Source: a candidate division WWE3 bacterium RIFCSPHIGHO2_01_FULL_40_23
GTDB lineage: Bacteria; Patescibacteria; WWE3; UBA101185; 2-01-FULL-41-18
NCBI GenBank assembly: GCA_001772615.1
Contig: MEUZ01000001.1
Span: 1-64,000 of the forward strand
Length of the DNA stretch: 64,000 nt
Direction of reading: 5' to 3'
The notes beneath the pieces were generated by a model. That model was not told where the DNA came from. It searched no databases and saw only the letters and a list, made by a program, of their open reading frames with translations. The position numbers and the translations under genes are program-made. Each line of letters starts with the position of its first letter. The first letter of the stretch is position 1. Shown here piece after piece: positions 17,402-25,818 of the stretch.

Positions 17402-18070
17402 ATGAAGGAAGAAAATCTTATATCAATTGACCAGCTGATTAAATCCGCAAAAAAAGAAGGTGTAGGTTTTGGAAAGTCTGATCCTTATAACAGACTCCGT
17501 TACTACACTAAGATATCTCTTCTTCCCCATATGGAAAGGAGACTTGGAAAAGGAGGCAAGCTTGAGGCGTTCTATCCGAAAGATGCCCTTCCAAAACTAA
17601 TTAAAATTGAAGGTCTGAAAGAAAAAGGGCTATCAAATGAAGACATACTAAAAGAACTTAAAAAAGAAGAAATCTCCTTTAAAAGTTACCTTGCATCAAA
17701 AATCAACACTAAAAATTTAGTAATAGCCGCCTCTTCCCTATTCCTTTTGATTATCGTACTTCACCAAAGAGGCGTAATAACTCTGGGTAAAGAAAATGAT
17801 CAAAAACTCCTTAACCCTGACGACGTAACCAAAGGTCTTAATGTTGTTGATTCGGGTACAAATGTGCTAAAGGGTGGCAAAAATAAAACTTTTGTAAGGT
17901 CAACTAAAGTAACGGAATTGTCACAGATAGAAGTTGCCTTCAAAGACTCCTACGAACCCGCTCAAAACTTCTGGATTGAAACAAGAATCCCGCAGGAAGG
18001 ATTCATACTGTCTCTTGACAACCAGATTAGCCAGGAGGCTTCCTTTTCCTGGTGGGTGTTGGAAAATTAA
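17402..18070 (+). CDS. Membrane-anchored MerR-like regulator
   Basis: A 222-residue protein. Residues ~30-95 resemble a MerR-type helix-turn-helix (YYTKISLLPHMERR, FYPKDALPKLIKIEGLKEKG, then SNEDI). Residues ~108-122 form one transmembrane segment, and the C-terminal ~95 residues would be outside. This layout suggests a membrane-tethered DNA-binding protein that senses an envelope signal; that is inference. The mRNA is predicted leaderless from a perfect sigma70-type promoter. The next gene, a large envelope-glycan enzyme, follows on the same strand with its own promoter. Confidence 0.7.
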   Translation: MKEENLISIDQLIKSAKKEGVGFGKSDPYNRLRYYTKISLLPHMERRLGKGGKLEAFYPKDALPKLIKIEGLKEKGLSNEDILKELKKEEISFKSYLASKINTKNLVIAASSLFLLIIVLHQRGVITLGKENDQKLLNPDDVTKGLNVVDSGTNVLKGGKNKTFVRSTKVTELSQIEVAFKDSYEPAQNFWIETRIPQEGFILSLDNQISQEASFSWWVLEN

Positions 18071-18098
18071 GCCTATTTCCCTTTAAGGAAATTGCCTA

Positions 18099-18128
18099 TT
18101 GACATTTAATAAACCACCCAACTATTAT
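18099..18128 (+). promoter_or_regulatory. Promoter of the O-antigen-ligase-like gene
   Basis: TTGACA (18099-18104), 18-bp spacer, TATTAT (18123-18128); an overlapping TATAAT at 18126-18131 would need a 21-bp spacer. Confidence 0.65.
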
Positions 18129-18172
18129 AATCCCATTAAGGTAATTTATATTTATCTGATTTGAAAGGAATT

Positions 18173-20404
18173 ATGAAAGATAAAGTCCTGCCTCTTATTA
18201 ATAAAACCATTGAGTACTTAGTTTCAGCGTTCGCATTTCTCCTCCCGGTTTTTTTCCTTCCCGTCACAACCGAATTTTTCCAATTTAATAAACTTGCCTT
18301 AACAACGGCTGTCACACTCACCCTTATAATCCTGTGGGCCGTAAAAATGCTTATAGAAGGAAAAGTTGAGTTTACAAAATCGCCCTTGAACCTACCGATA
18401 CTTTTAATAGTAGTTTCCTTTGCAATCTCCTCTTATTTCTCAATAAGCAGGACAAACAGCATTTACGGAACTTACGGAAGATGGGATAACAGCCTTGTTC
18501 TTGCAGTCTTATCAGCTCTCCTCTACTTTGTGATTTCATCTAACATTAAATCAAAAGAGGCCATCAGAAACATCCTAGCCGCACTCATTGTAGGTATTTC
18601 ACTATCTTCGCTTGTAGCAACCTTAAGCTACTTTGGAGTTAAACTGTCAAAACTCCCCTACGCCCAGATCAGAAACTTCACACTCACGGGATCAACAGCG
18701 GCCGCCTCTGCAATCGGCGTTCTCGCCGCCGTTCTCATCCTTGGTCTCCTTATTGAAGATAAAACCAAAAAACAGGCAGTTAAGGCAGTGCTTGCCGCTT
18801 TGACCCTTCTTAACTTATTCCCACTTTTAATAATGGGAAACGCTGGAGTGTGGGCTCTATTTATCGTGGGCTTTGTTTCCTTCTTTTTAATGACGCCGCT
18901 TGAAAAAATAAAGGCTTCACAAAATGTCTTATATATGTTGGGAGCTGTAGTTTTAGTGTTCGGACTCGTATTTTCAGTACCGTCCTTTCAGAAAGTACTT
19001 AAACTTCCTACCGATTTTCCAAAAGAAGTAAGGCTAAGCCTTAGAACATCTTGGGTAATTACAACATCAGCCATAAGAGACTTTCCTCTTCTTGGATCGG
19101 GTCCGGCAACATTTTATCTTGATTTTGCTCACTACAGACCTCTTTACTTAAACGCGACCGATCAGTGGAACTTAAGATTTGATAAGCCTTTTAACGAGAT
19201 CTTAAACATAATTTCAACACTAGGCATCCTAGGCATGATCGTTCATGGTCTTTTCCTCTTCAGAGCCGTAAAACTTGTAAAGCACACCGATCAGACCGGG
19301 ATAAGCACAGCTATGAGTGCAGGTGTGCTGGGTCTTTTCGCACTATACTTTTTTTCAAGCTCAAATGTCCTCTTAACGGTGGTCACATTTGCGCTTCTTG
19401 GCCTTGACATGGCTTACCTGCAAAACAGCAGCCTTGCCGGGAATATGATCCTCGGAACTATCGTTGAGAGTGCTATCGTGAGCTTCACAATCTCCGGAAA
19501 ATCAACAAATATAACAACAAGGACGGTGGCTCTTCTTTTTGCTGTGCCTATGTTCCTTCTTACTCTTCTAGGTTTGTTCTTCGGCGGACGGGCTTACATG
19601 GCTGAAGTCATGATGAGAAGATCTATTCAAGCGGCACAGGAAAATCGAGCTATTGATCTTTACAACGCACAAAGATCGGCGATCAGACTTAATCCTTACG
19701 TTGACGTGTATCACAATTCTTTCGCACAAACCAACTTTGTGCTCGCAAACCTTCTTGCAGGAAGCAAAAAGCCTGAAGAACTCACTGACCAGGACAAAAC
19801 CGATATACAAAATCTGATTGGCGCAGCCCTTCAGGAAACAAGAATTACAACCGAAGTGCTAAACAGAACTAATCCCGCAAACTGGGAGCAAAGAGCACGA
19901 CTCTACTCTCTTTTAAACGGGGTGGCAAAAGACGCGGACGCATGGTCTGTAGGTGCTTATACAAGAGCCATAGAGCTTGATCCGACCAACCCTTTATTAA
20001 GAATCGGTATTGGAGGTATCTTCTACTCTGCCAGAAACTTTGATGTCTCCGAAAGGCATTTCAGGGCGGCTGTTTCGCTTAAACCCGACTTGGCAAATGC
20101 TCATTATAACCTTGCTCATACCCTTAACGCAGTAAGAAAATACCAGGAAGCTTTAACCGAAATGCAGGTCGTTATGAGGCTTGTCCCGCAGGATTCGCAG
20201 GATTATAAAAAAGCTCAAGCCGATTTTACGGCCATAAAAGAAAATCCTGATGTCGCGGGCGCTCAAACAACAAAGCCTTCAGTAACAGATCTATACGGCA
20301 CTGATAGAAGGGGTACAACCACACAACAACCCTTAAGAAATCCTGAAGTAAAAGAACAACCGACAATAGAAGAAAGCACGTCATCCCTCAACCCCGAAGA
20401 ATAA
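18173..20404 (+). CDS. O-antigen ligase/Wzy-like membrane protein with C-terminal TPR repeats
   Basis: A 743-residue protein from ATG 18173, chosen because AAAGGA stands 7 nt upstream; a TTG 12 nt earlier is possible. Residues 1 to ~470 form about 12 hydrophobic segments with a Wzy_C-like loop (GSGPATFYLDFAHYRP near ~305). Residues ~480-690 are soluble and contain TPR-like helices (ANAHYNLAHTLN, KYQEALTEMQ). The tail is polar and low in complexity. The family joins or polymerises lipid-linked glycans at the membrane, which fits the many glycosyltransferases in the window. The exact glycan cannot be inferred. Confidence 0.85.
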   Translation: MKDKVLPLINKTIEYLVSAFAFLLPVFFLPVTTEFFQFNKLALTTAVTLTLIILWAVKMLIEGKVEFTKSPLNLPILLIVVSFAISSYFSISRTNSIYGTYGRWDNSLVLAVLSALLYFVISSNIKSKEAIRNILAALIVGISLSSLVATLSYFGVKLSKLPYAQIRNFTLTGSTAAASAIGVLAAVLILGLLIEDKTKKQAVKAVLAALTLLNLFPLLIMGNAGVWALFIVGFVSFFLMTPLEKIKASQNVLYMLGAVVLVFGLVFSVPSFQKVLKLPTDFPKEVRLSLRTSWVITTSAIRDFPLLGSGPATFYLDFAHYRPLYLNATDQWNLRFDKPFNEILNIISTLGILGMIVHGLFLFRAVKLVKHTDQTGISTAMSAGVLGLFALYFFSSSNVLLTVVTFALLGLDMAYLQNSSLAGNMILGTIVESAIVSFTISGKSTNITTRTVALLFAVPMFLLTLLGLFFGGRAYMAEVMMRRSIQAAQENRAIDLYNAQRSAIRLNPYVDVYHNSFAQTNFVLANLLAGSKKPEELTDQDKTDIQNLIGAALQETRITTEVLNRTNPANWEQRARLYSLLNGVAKDADAWSVGAYTRAIELDPTNPLLRIGIGGIFYSARNFDVSERHFRAAVSLKPDLANAHYNLAHTLNAVRKYQEALTEMQVVMRLVPQDSQDYKKAQADFTAIKENPDVAGAQTTKPSVTDLYGTDRRGTTTQQPLRNPEVKEQPTIEESTSSLNPEE

Positions 20405-20425
20405 GAAACCCAATATTGAAAAACC

Positions 20426-20455
20426 AAAAACCCCGGGCTTTTACGCCCGGGGCTT
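20426..20455. terminator. Bidirectional terminator between convergent genes
   Basis: A strong GC hairpin CCCCGGGC/GCCCGGGG. The minus-strand side has a five-T tract, the plus side CTTTAG; it separates the TPR protein gene from the zinc-ribbon gene. Confidence 0.8.
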
Positions 20456-20477
20456 TAGTTTCGTGTTAAATGCGAAA

Positions 20478-20765
20478 TTAGCGGTTTCCCTTCATCTGTC
20501 TGAAGCAGTTGTCGCAGAGTACTGGCTTGTCTCCTTTTGGTTCAAAAGGAACCGTAGCCTTGCCCCCGCAGTTTGAACAAACCGTTTCATACATCTGTCT
20601 TGGGCCTCTGTTTCTGCCCATTGAGTTTTTCTTTGCCGCTCTGCAATCAGGGCATCTTTTAGGCTCATTGGTAAAACCCTTTTGAGCATAAAAATCCTGC
20701 TCCGCCGCGGTAAATACAAACTCTCTGCCGCAATCAACGCATGTTAATGTTTTATCTTGTGACAT
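20478..20765 (-). CDS. Double zinc-ribbon protein
   Basis: A 95-residue protein from ATG 20765; a GTG 36 nt upstream would add residues encoded across the ribosome site AAAGGAGGTGA, so ATG is preferred. Two CxxC pairs form the first ribbon (CVDCGREF and CPDCR, with FTAAEQDFYAQKGF between), and two more form the second (CSNCG, CDNCF). This pattern matches a widespread small zinc-ribbon family of unknown function, often basic and probably nucleic-acid binding. It shares a terminator with the convergent neighbour. Confidence 0.75.
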   Translation of the reverse strand: MSQDKTLTCVDCGREFVFTAAEQDFYAQKGFTNEPKRCPDCRAAKKNSMGRNRGPRQMYETVCSNCGGKATVPFEPKGDKPVLCDNCFRQMKGNR

Positions 20766-20938
20766 TTTCTTGGAACTTTCACCTCCTTTGACATTCCCCA
20801 CTTTTGCTAACTATCCCGGGGATGCCAAAGGGCAAAGCCAAGGAGTCCTGCAACTTCGGGTAAATGATACTAACGGGATATTAACATTATCTAAAAACAA
20901 ATGCAAAAGAGGTCAAGCCGAGGGTCCAGGTCTGGCCT

Positions 20939-20972
20939 AAAAAAACCGCAGGGGGTTTGCACCATCTGCGGT
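20939..20972 (-). terminator. Terminator of the 82-aa gene
   Basis: On the minus strand CCGCAGATGG, loop, CCCCCTGCGG then seven T residues, just after the gene's stop. Confidence 0.85.
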
Positions 20973-20993
20973 TAACTGGCACTCTATCCCCTC

Positions 20994-21242
20994 TTATTTG
21001 CCCGGATCAGCATTTCCCTCTTCCCCTTCAATCTTTTGAATCGGGAGATTGTGCCGGGCAGCAGCTCTTTCCGCTTGCTCCCTTGAAGTAGTGCGGCAAA
21101 CATCCGCCCCACGATATTTCAGACTTACTTGAATTTCCCAACCGTTAACCTTCAATTCATGGGCTACAGCTTTATCAGTAGTGATGAGGACAAAAGTCTT
21201 GCCCTCATCATAAATCACGCCGAGATCGTAAGTGGTGGCCAT
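20994..21242 (-). CDS. Small protein of unknown function
   Basis: An 82-residue soluble protein. ATG 21242 is chosen because GAGAGGAG sits 6 nt upstream; the frame is open further upstream but lacks support. The sequence reads like a small alpha/beta domain (TYDLGVIYDEGKTFVLIT) with a basic helix (SREQAERAAARH) and an acidic tail. No family is recognised. It is a clean single-gene unit: TTGATA/TATAAT promoter with a CCTATAG motif, short leader, terminator. Confidence 0.7.
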   Translation of the reverse strand: MATTYDLGVIYDEGKTFVLITTDKAVAHELKVNGWEIQVSLKYRGADVCRTTSREQAERAAARHNLPIQKIEGEEGNADPGK

Positions 21243-21281
21243 CTCAAACTCCTCTCTTTTTGATTTGGTTTGTATGTGCAA

Positions 21282-21319
21282 ATTATACATAAAGCAATTC
21301 TTAATATCAACACTATAGG
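21282..21319 (-). promoter_or_regulatory. Promoter with upstream CCTATAG
   Basis: Minus strand: CCTATAG (21313-21319), TTGATA (21305-21310), 17-bp spacer, TATAAT (21282-21287). Confidence 0.8.
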
Positions 21320-21389
21320 TTCAGCATTGTGCGGATCTTCTGATTCTAAACTCTTGTTATAATCACAGAATAAGAAAAACACTTTACTT

Positions 21390-22142
21390 ATGAATACTGA
21401 TCCTCAAATAAAACCAAAAGATTTTGTAAAAAGGGTGGTAAGGCAATACCGCGAGGGAAAGGGGATCTTTTCAAAAAAAGTAAATGCCGAAGACATGCTT
21501 CCTGACAGCTTGGATTCCAAGCACAAAGCCCTTTACATCTTTTATGTACTTCAGCTTGACTATGCAATTAAATCCCAAATTCTCTATAACGGCGGCGCCC
21601 GTCTTTACAAAGAAAATAAAGAATTCTTCACACCTGAAAACATCTCTTCCCTACCCCAAGACAAGCTCACTAAATACTTAAAGGATTATCTTCATCCAAG
21701 ATACGTAAATGAAGCTGTTAAAAGATTTGGTTCAAATACTGGTACTCTGGTAAGTAAGTATAACGGTGACCCGCGAAAGATTTTTGAAAACACTGCTTCC
21801 TGCCGCGAGGTTGTTACAAGGCTTAAAGATTTCCGAGGTTTTGGCCCTAAAATTGGCACCTTTTTCATCCGCACAATGATAAATACTTTTAACTATAACT
21901 TTTCTGATATTGACTCCATACTGCCGCCGGTTGACATACATGATGTGAGAATTGCTTACCTGATGGCGTTCACAAATTCTAATAAAATGACGAGCAAAAA
22001 CATTAACTTTGTTAAAAAAATGTGGAGCGGAGCCTGTGTATCGGCGGGTGAAAGCTGGCTGGTATTTGATAAAGCACTATGGCTTTTAGGATCGGAAGGA
22101 AAACCAAAAACAAGAGAAGATGTTTTAAAGCTGTTGGGGTAG
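21390..22142 (+). CDS. HhH-GPD-type DNA glycosylase/AP-lyase-like protein
   Basis: A 250-residue, all-helical protein. Near residues 148-165 there is a helix-hairpin-helix LKDFRGFGPKIGTFFIR, followed near 186-192 by PVDIHDVRI, which matches the catalytic-Asp segment of endonuclease III/MutY-like glycosylases. I see no C-terminal four-Cys iron-sulphur motif. The family removes damaged bases; the substrate cannot be assigned. A TATAAT box lies about 30 nt upstream. The stop is followed directly by the tRNA-Ala-associated repeat. Confidence 0.7.
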   Translation: MNTDPQIKPKDFVKRVVRQYREGKGIFSKKVNAEDMLPDSLDSKHKALYIFYVLQLDYAIKSQILYNGGARLYKENKEFFTPENISSLPQDKLTKYLKDYLHPRYVNEAVKRFGSNTGTLVSKYNGDPRKIFENTASCREVVTRLKDFRGFGPKIGTFFIRTMINTFNYNFSDIDSILPPVDIHDVRIAYLMAFTNSNKMTSKNINFVKKMWSGACVSAGESWLVFDKALWLLGSEGKPKTREDVLKLLG

Positions 22143-22164
22143 AGTTGGTGACTTGCCATTTAGT

Positions 22165-22254
22165 GTGGCATTCGCTATGCGCCTCGGTTCACCCACGCGA
22201 AGCTACAAGTAGCGAATGTTGGCCTGTCACGCGTAGCCACGCAGTGGCGAAGTG
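22165..22254. repeat. tRNA-Ala-associated repeat, copy 1
   Basis: Contains TTCACCCACGCGAAGCTAC, AGCGAATGTTGGCCTG and the hairpin GCCACGCAGTGGC, shared with copies at 23179-23271 and 62949-63042. It abuts a 21-nt duplicate of the tRNA-Ala 3' end rather than the complete gene. Confidence 0.85.
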
Positions 22255-22275
22255 TGGTGGACCTGGGGGGACTCA
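22255..22275 (-). repeat. Duplicated 3' end of tRNA-Ala(CGC), att-like
   Basis: 21 bases identical to the last 21 bases (T-arm 3' strand, acceptor, CCA) of the intact tRNA at 22442-22517. The 166 bp between the copies (22276-22441) hold two palindromes (GGAAATTCTA/TAGAATTTCC and CCATGAAGC/GCTTCATGG) and no gene. Confidence 0.8.
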
Positions 22276-22441
22276 GTCACGAATCCTGGAAATTCTACAT
22301 AGCTTCGCTCTTAGAATTTCCACGGTTCGCGACCCCAGCTCCCATGAAGCGAACTTCGTTCTGCTTCATGGTGCGCTATTTGAGTCCTATCATTACAGAT
22401 TTAAAAATCAGTCCCTTTTCCAATCGGCTTGGTACCGACTT

Positions 22442-22517
22442 TGGTGGACCTGGGGGGACTCAAACCCCCTGCCTCCGCAATGCGAATGCGGCGCTCTATC
22501 AGGTGAGCTACAGGCCC
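22442..22517 (-). tRNA. tRNA-Ala(CGC)
   Basis: Cloverleaf by eye: acceptor GGGCCTG, anticodon stem CCGCA/TGCGG, loop TTCGCAT with anticodon CGC, T-loop TTTGAGT, encoded CCA. It reads GCG codons. Confidence 0.93.
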
Positions 22518-22542
22518 ACGTAACCTTCAACATTATATCAGC

Positions 22543-22576
22543 AAAAAGAAAAGCCCCGGCAAATATTCACCAGGGC
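22543..22576 (-). terminator. Terminator of the secreted 158-aa protein gene
   Basis: Minus strand: GCCCTGG and CCGGGGC arms (one G-U pair), then TTTTCTTTTT, 9 nt after the stop. Confidence 0.8.
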
Positions 22577-22584
22577 CAAAGCTC

Positions 22585-23061
22585 TTACCCTTCCTCACCA
22601 GCACCGGTGAAACGCCTTGGATATCTGAAAATAAAATCAGGCATCTCACCAGTCGGCAGATTCCACCCCTTGGCCTTAAGGTCTGAAAGGATAGCATCCC
22701 TAACAAAGTCCTTTATTCTGCCTTCGGGCGTGCTTCCTTCGGCAATTCCGATCACTAGCGCACTTTGACCAGCAAGGCTAAAGTTTTTGCTGTCCGCGGA
22801 GATGGACACATAATAGGCTTGAGGCCATCCAGCCCATTCATTCAGCTTATCAATACTGCACACATAAAACCTAAGCCAGCAGGTCTTTTCCGCCTTTGGA
22901 TTTGTCGTGGGCGTTGGCACAACCACTACCACTGAAGCCTCACTCCCGGGTTCACGCGCCTTGAGTACCTGACTAAGAGGCAACTGCGCCAAAGCGGCGC
23001 ATGACAAAGACAGCAAAACAAGCATTGCTACCATTACGTAAACTACGTAAGCCCTTTTCAT
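22585..23061 (-). CDS. Secreted protein of unknown function
   Basis: A 158-residue protein with a signal peptide (basic MKRAY start, hydrophobic residues ~7-24). LSLSC near residue 21 could be a lipobox, otherwise cleavage would follow ALA. A Pro/Thr linker (residues ~45-55) precedes the mature domain with two cysteines (CWLRFYVC). GGAGAATTGAG provides the ribosome site. It stands alone between two tRNA-Ala genes on the same strand. No family is recognised. Confidence 0.7.
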   Translation of the reverse strand: MKRAYVVYVMVAMLVLLSLSCAALAQLPLSQVLKAREPGSEASVVVVVPTPTTNPKAEKTCWLRFYVCSIDKLNEWAGWPQAYYVSISADSKNFSLAGQSALVIGIAEGSTPEGRIKDFVRDAILSDLKAKGWNLPTGEMPDFIFRYPRRFTGAGEEG

Positions 23062-23178
23062 CTCAATTCTCCATTCTACTTATATGGGTTTGGAAGCGGG
23101 GTAATTTTTACTATTAAACCACATTTAAATTGAATTTTCTAAAAGTATAGTCCCACTACGCTCCTCCGGAGCTACGCG

Positions 23179-23271
23179 GGACACACTTCGCTATGCACCT
23201 CGGTTCACCCACGCGAAGCTACAAAACAGCGAATGTTGGCCTGCCACGCGTAGCCACGCAGTGGCGAAGTG
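23179..23271. repeat. tRNA-Ala-associated repeat, copy 2
   Basis: About 90% identical by eye to copy 1 and directly joined to the CCA end of tRNA-Ala(GGC). Confidence 0.85.
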
Positions 23272-23348
23272 TGGTGGACCCGATGGGACTTGAACCCACA
23301 ACCTTCTCAATGCCATTGAGACGCTCTAGCCAATTAAGCTACGGGCCC
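23272..23348 (-). tRNA. tRNA-Ala(GGC)
   Basis: Acceptor GGGCCCG pairs with CGGGTCC; anticodon stem TCTCA/TGAGA; loop ATGGCAT with anticodon GGC; T-loop TTCAAGT; encoded ACCA end. It reads GCC/GCU codons. Position 32 is A and 38 is T. Confidence 0.93.
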
Positions 23349-23381
23349 GCGAAAGCTTCACAAATTCTACATATCTAACTT

Positions 23382-24488
23382 CTAAAAGTCCATGCGGTTT
23401 GGCTTTCCTTTAAAAACCATCCTTTTATTTGGCAATGTCGCCAAAGTGTAAGTTTTAGACAAAGAAGCCTTGTATTTTTCAGGCTTAGGAATAGTCTGCA
23501 TAACCTCCGAAATCTTTTTCTTAAGTGCTTCTATTCCCTCCCCCGTTGCCGCGGAGACAAACAAAACATCAACCTTAAACTTCTTAAAATCCTTTTTAAT
23601 TTCAGGTATCTCATCTTTCACTTCAGAAAGATCAATCTTATTAATTACAACAATTTCCTTCTTCTCCGAGAGCTCTTTGGAATAAGCCTCCAGTTCTTTT
23701 CTTATAGCTTTGTATGACTTAACTGCGTCAGCTAAAAACGGATCAATCATATGTACTAAAAGCCTGGTTCGCTCAACATGCCTTAAAAACTCATCCCCAA
23801 GGCCTTTGCCTGAAGCCGCCCCTTCTATCAAACCAGGAAGATCGGCAAGGGCATAGGACACCCCTAAAGACGACACATCCATAACACCTAAATTTGGCTC
23901 AATTGTAGTAAAAGGGTAATTTCCTACCTTCGCGCTTGCATGAGTCAGAGAGTTTAACAAAGTGGATTTTCCGGCGTTTGGAAGGCCAATTAATCCAACA
24001 TCAGCTATTAACTTAATTTCAAGAATTAGATCCTTCTCCTCTCCCTTTTCCCCTGGTGTAAATTGAAGTGGAATCTGATTTGTTGAGCTTTTAAATCTGA
24101 AATTGCCTTTACCGCCTGCACCACCGGTTGCAATCAGAAGCTTTTCGTCAACATCAGTTAAATCGGCAACAAGATCTTCTCTTTTGTGAACCCTGTCCAC
24201 AACTTTAACCAGAGTTCCAATGGGCACCTCAAGGTATAAATCGGAAGCACTAGCTCCTGTTCTGTTATTTTTTTCACCCTTTTCCCCATCTTTGGCCTTA
24301 AAAACGCTTTTAGCCCTAAAGTCCATTAAGGTTGTTAAGTTCTCATTGGCAACAAGATAAGCACTGCCTCCTCTACCGCCGTCACCACCGTCAGGGCCGC
24401 CTTTCGGAACATACTTTTCACGCCTAAAATGCACAACTCCGTCACCACCGTCCCCAGCTTTAATTTTTACTCTAGCGTAATCAATCAT
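23382..24488 (-). CDS. obg: Obg/CgtA family GTPase
   Basis: A 368-residue ribosome-assembly and stress GTPase. The N-terminal glycine-rich Obg fold (GGDGGRGG near 35) spans residues ~1-158. The G domain has GLPNAGKST (P-loop, ~168-176), DLPGLIEGA (G3, ~215), NKIDL (G4, ~283) and SAATGEG (G5, ~311). There is a short C-terminal extension. The M23 endopeptidase gene ends only 21 bp upstream on the same strand, so the two may be co-transcribed. Confidence 0.97.
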   Translation of the reverse strand: MIDYARVKIKAGDGGDGVVHFRREKYVPKGGPDGGDGGRGGSAYLVANENLTTLMDFRAKSVFKAKDGEKGEKNNRTGASASDLYLEVPIGTLVKVVDRVHKREDLVADLTDVDEKLLIATGGAGGKGNFRFKSSTNQIPLQFTPGEKGEEKDLILEIKLIADVGLIGLPNAGKSTLLNSLTHASAKVGNYPFTTIEPNLGVMDVSSLGVSYALADLPGLIEGAASGKGLGDEFLRHVERTRLLVHMIDPFLADAVKSYKAIRKELEAYSKELSEKKEIVVINKIDLSEVKDEIPEIKKDFKKFKVDVLFVSAATGEGIEALKKKISEVMQTIPKPEKYKASLSKTYTLATLPNKRMVFKGKPNRMDF

Positions 24489-24509
24489 GGGTCAAGTCTA
24501 TCACAGGTC

Positions 24510-25709
24510 TTACCTGATATAGTTTAAGGGGTTTTGAGGGGTGCCTTTATATTTAATAGTAAAGTGAACATGCGGACCCGTTGACCTACCAGTGTTACCC
24601 ATAATGCCAACCACATCCCCCTTGTCCACATCCTTTCCCACCGATACATTGAGCCTGCTCAAATGCCCATAAACAGTCTGGTATCCGTTTCCATGATCAA
24701 TGGCCACATGAAGCCCAAGCCCCCACGGATCCCACCCGGCTCTCGTTACAGTCCCGCCGGCGCAAGCATAAATAGGAGGCCATGAACCCCACGGCGTTGC
24801 TATATCAAGCCCATCATGATAATAAGTAAAGTACTGACTGATAATACGCACGGAAGTCGGCCACTGACACCACCCCGACCTAGGGTTAGTGTCAACAAAC
24901 CTCTGATAAGTAACGCCCCCCGGAACCGTAGGCAAAATAATTACGGGTTCGGGAATCTTGGCGTCAGGCACCACAAGCTCTTTTCCCACCTGCAAATTAG
25001 TACAACTATCAAGGTAGTTAAAATCAAGAACAGCCTGGGAAGGGACATCAAACTTCTTCCCTATTGAATCACATGTATCCCCGCTTTTAACTTTATAAAT
25101 AACACCCTGCACCGGAGGTATCACAAGCTTCTGCCCTACTTTTAAAAAGTCGGAATCGGAAATGTTATTCACATACTCAAGCGCATCGGTTGATACTTTA
25201 TATAAAGCGCCGATTGAACTTAAGTTTTCTCCTCCGCTCACTTCGTGTATTATCGCCTCGCTTCTTCTTCCTTCGGGAAGTGAAGTCGTCGCAACAGTTG
25301 TCTCGGGAATAATATCATCAACATTTACAAGATAATCGGGGCTGATTGTGGCGCTTGTTACAAAACCCGTACTGCTAAAAACTCCGCCTGTTAAAAATAA
25401 GATAAAAGCAACAAACAAGATCGCAAGGTTTGCAATAGGCCTTCCAAGCCTGCCCCTTGACCAGATCAATTTTCTGATAATAAAGTTTTTAACACCCTGA
25501 AATGAAGTAAGACAAAACTTAAGAAAAATAAAAAAATTAGCTCCTAGAAGCCTGACCTTACCAAAAACATACCTTAGAACGGCAATAAAAAACTTTTTGA
25601 GATTCTCTACTCCCCCATCTTTCACTCTTAAACCGCTAAATTTAAGCTGGAAAGCATTCTCTTGTGGCTTGGAGGGAGGGAGAAAGCGCTTAAAGTTGAA
25701 TTTAAACAT
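24510..25709 (-). CDS. LysM and M23 peptidoglycan endopeptidase
   Basis: A 399-residue envelope hydrolase. An N-terminal cytosolic part (~90 residues) and one transmembrane segment (~93-113) lead to two LysM repeats (~150-200 and ~205-250; VSGGENLSSIGALY, VKSGDTCDSIGKKF) and an M23 domain. Zinc ligands are visible as HDGLD (near 298) and HVHF (near 381), with GHLS between them. It would bind peptidoglycan outside the membrane and cut cross-links. TATAAT stands near 25720; the start has no clear Shine-Dalgarno. Confidence 0.93.
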   Translation of the reverse strand: MFKFNFKRFLPPSKPQENAFQLKFSGLRVKDGGVENLKKFFIAVLRYVFGKVRLLGANFFIFLKFCLTSFQGVKNFIIRKLIWSRGRLGRPIANLAILFVAFILFLTGGVFSSTGFVTSATISPDYLVNVDDIIPETTVATTSLPEGRRSEAIIHEVSGGENLSSIGALYKVSTDALEYVNNISDSDFLKVGQKLVIPPVQGVIYKVKSGDTCDSIGKKFDVPSQAVLDFNYLDSCTNLQVGKELVVPDAKIPEPVIILPTVPGGVTYQRFVDTNPRSGWCQWPTSVRIISQYFTYYHDGLDIATPWGSWPPIYACAGGTVTRAGWDPWGLGLHVAIDHGNGYQTVYGHLSRLNVSVGKDVDKGDVVGIMGNTGRSTGPHVHFTIKYKGTPQNPLNYIR

Positions 25710-25818
25710 AAGCTTAAGTGGGTATAATTATACAGCATGCTGCAGTGTGTATAAAACCGATTTAAAGCCTCTAAATCAAGTGGAAAAGTGCAAGTTAGCA
25801 GACAAGAAAGATAAAATA

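Noticed and set aside
22079..22768. Plus-strand open frame over the tRNA-Ala repeat
   Set aside because: It runs across a tRNA gene and repeats; no start signals.
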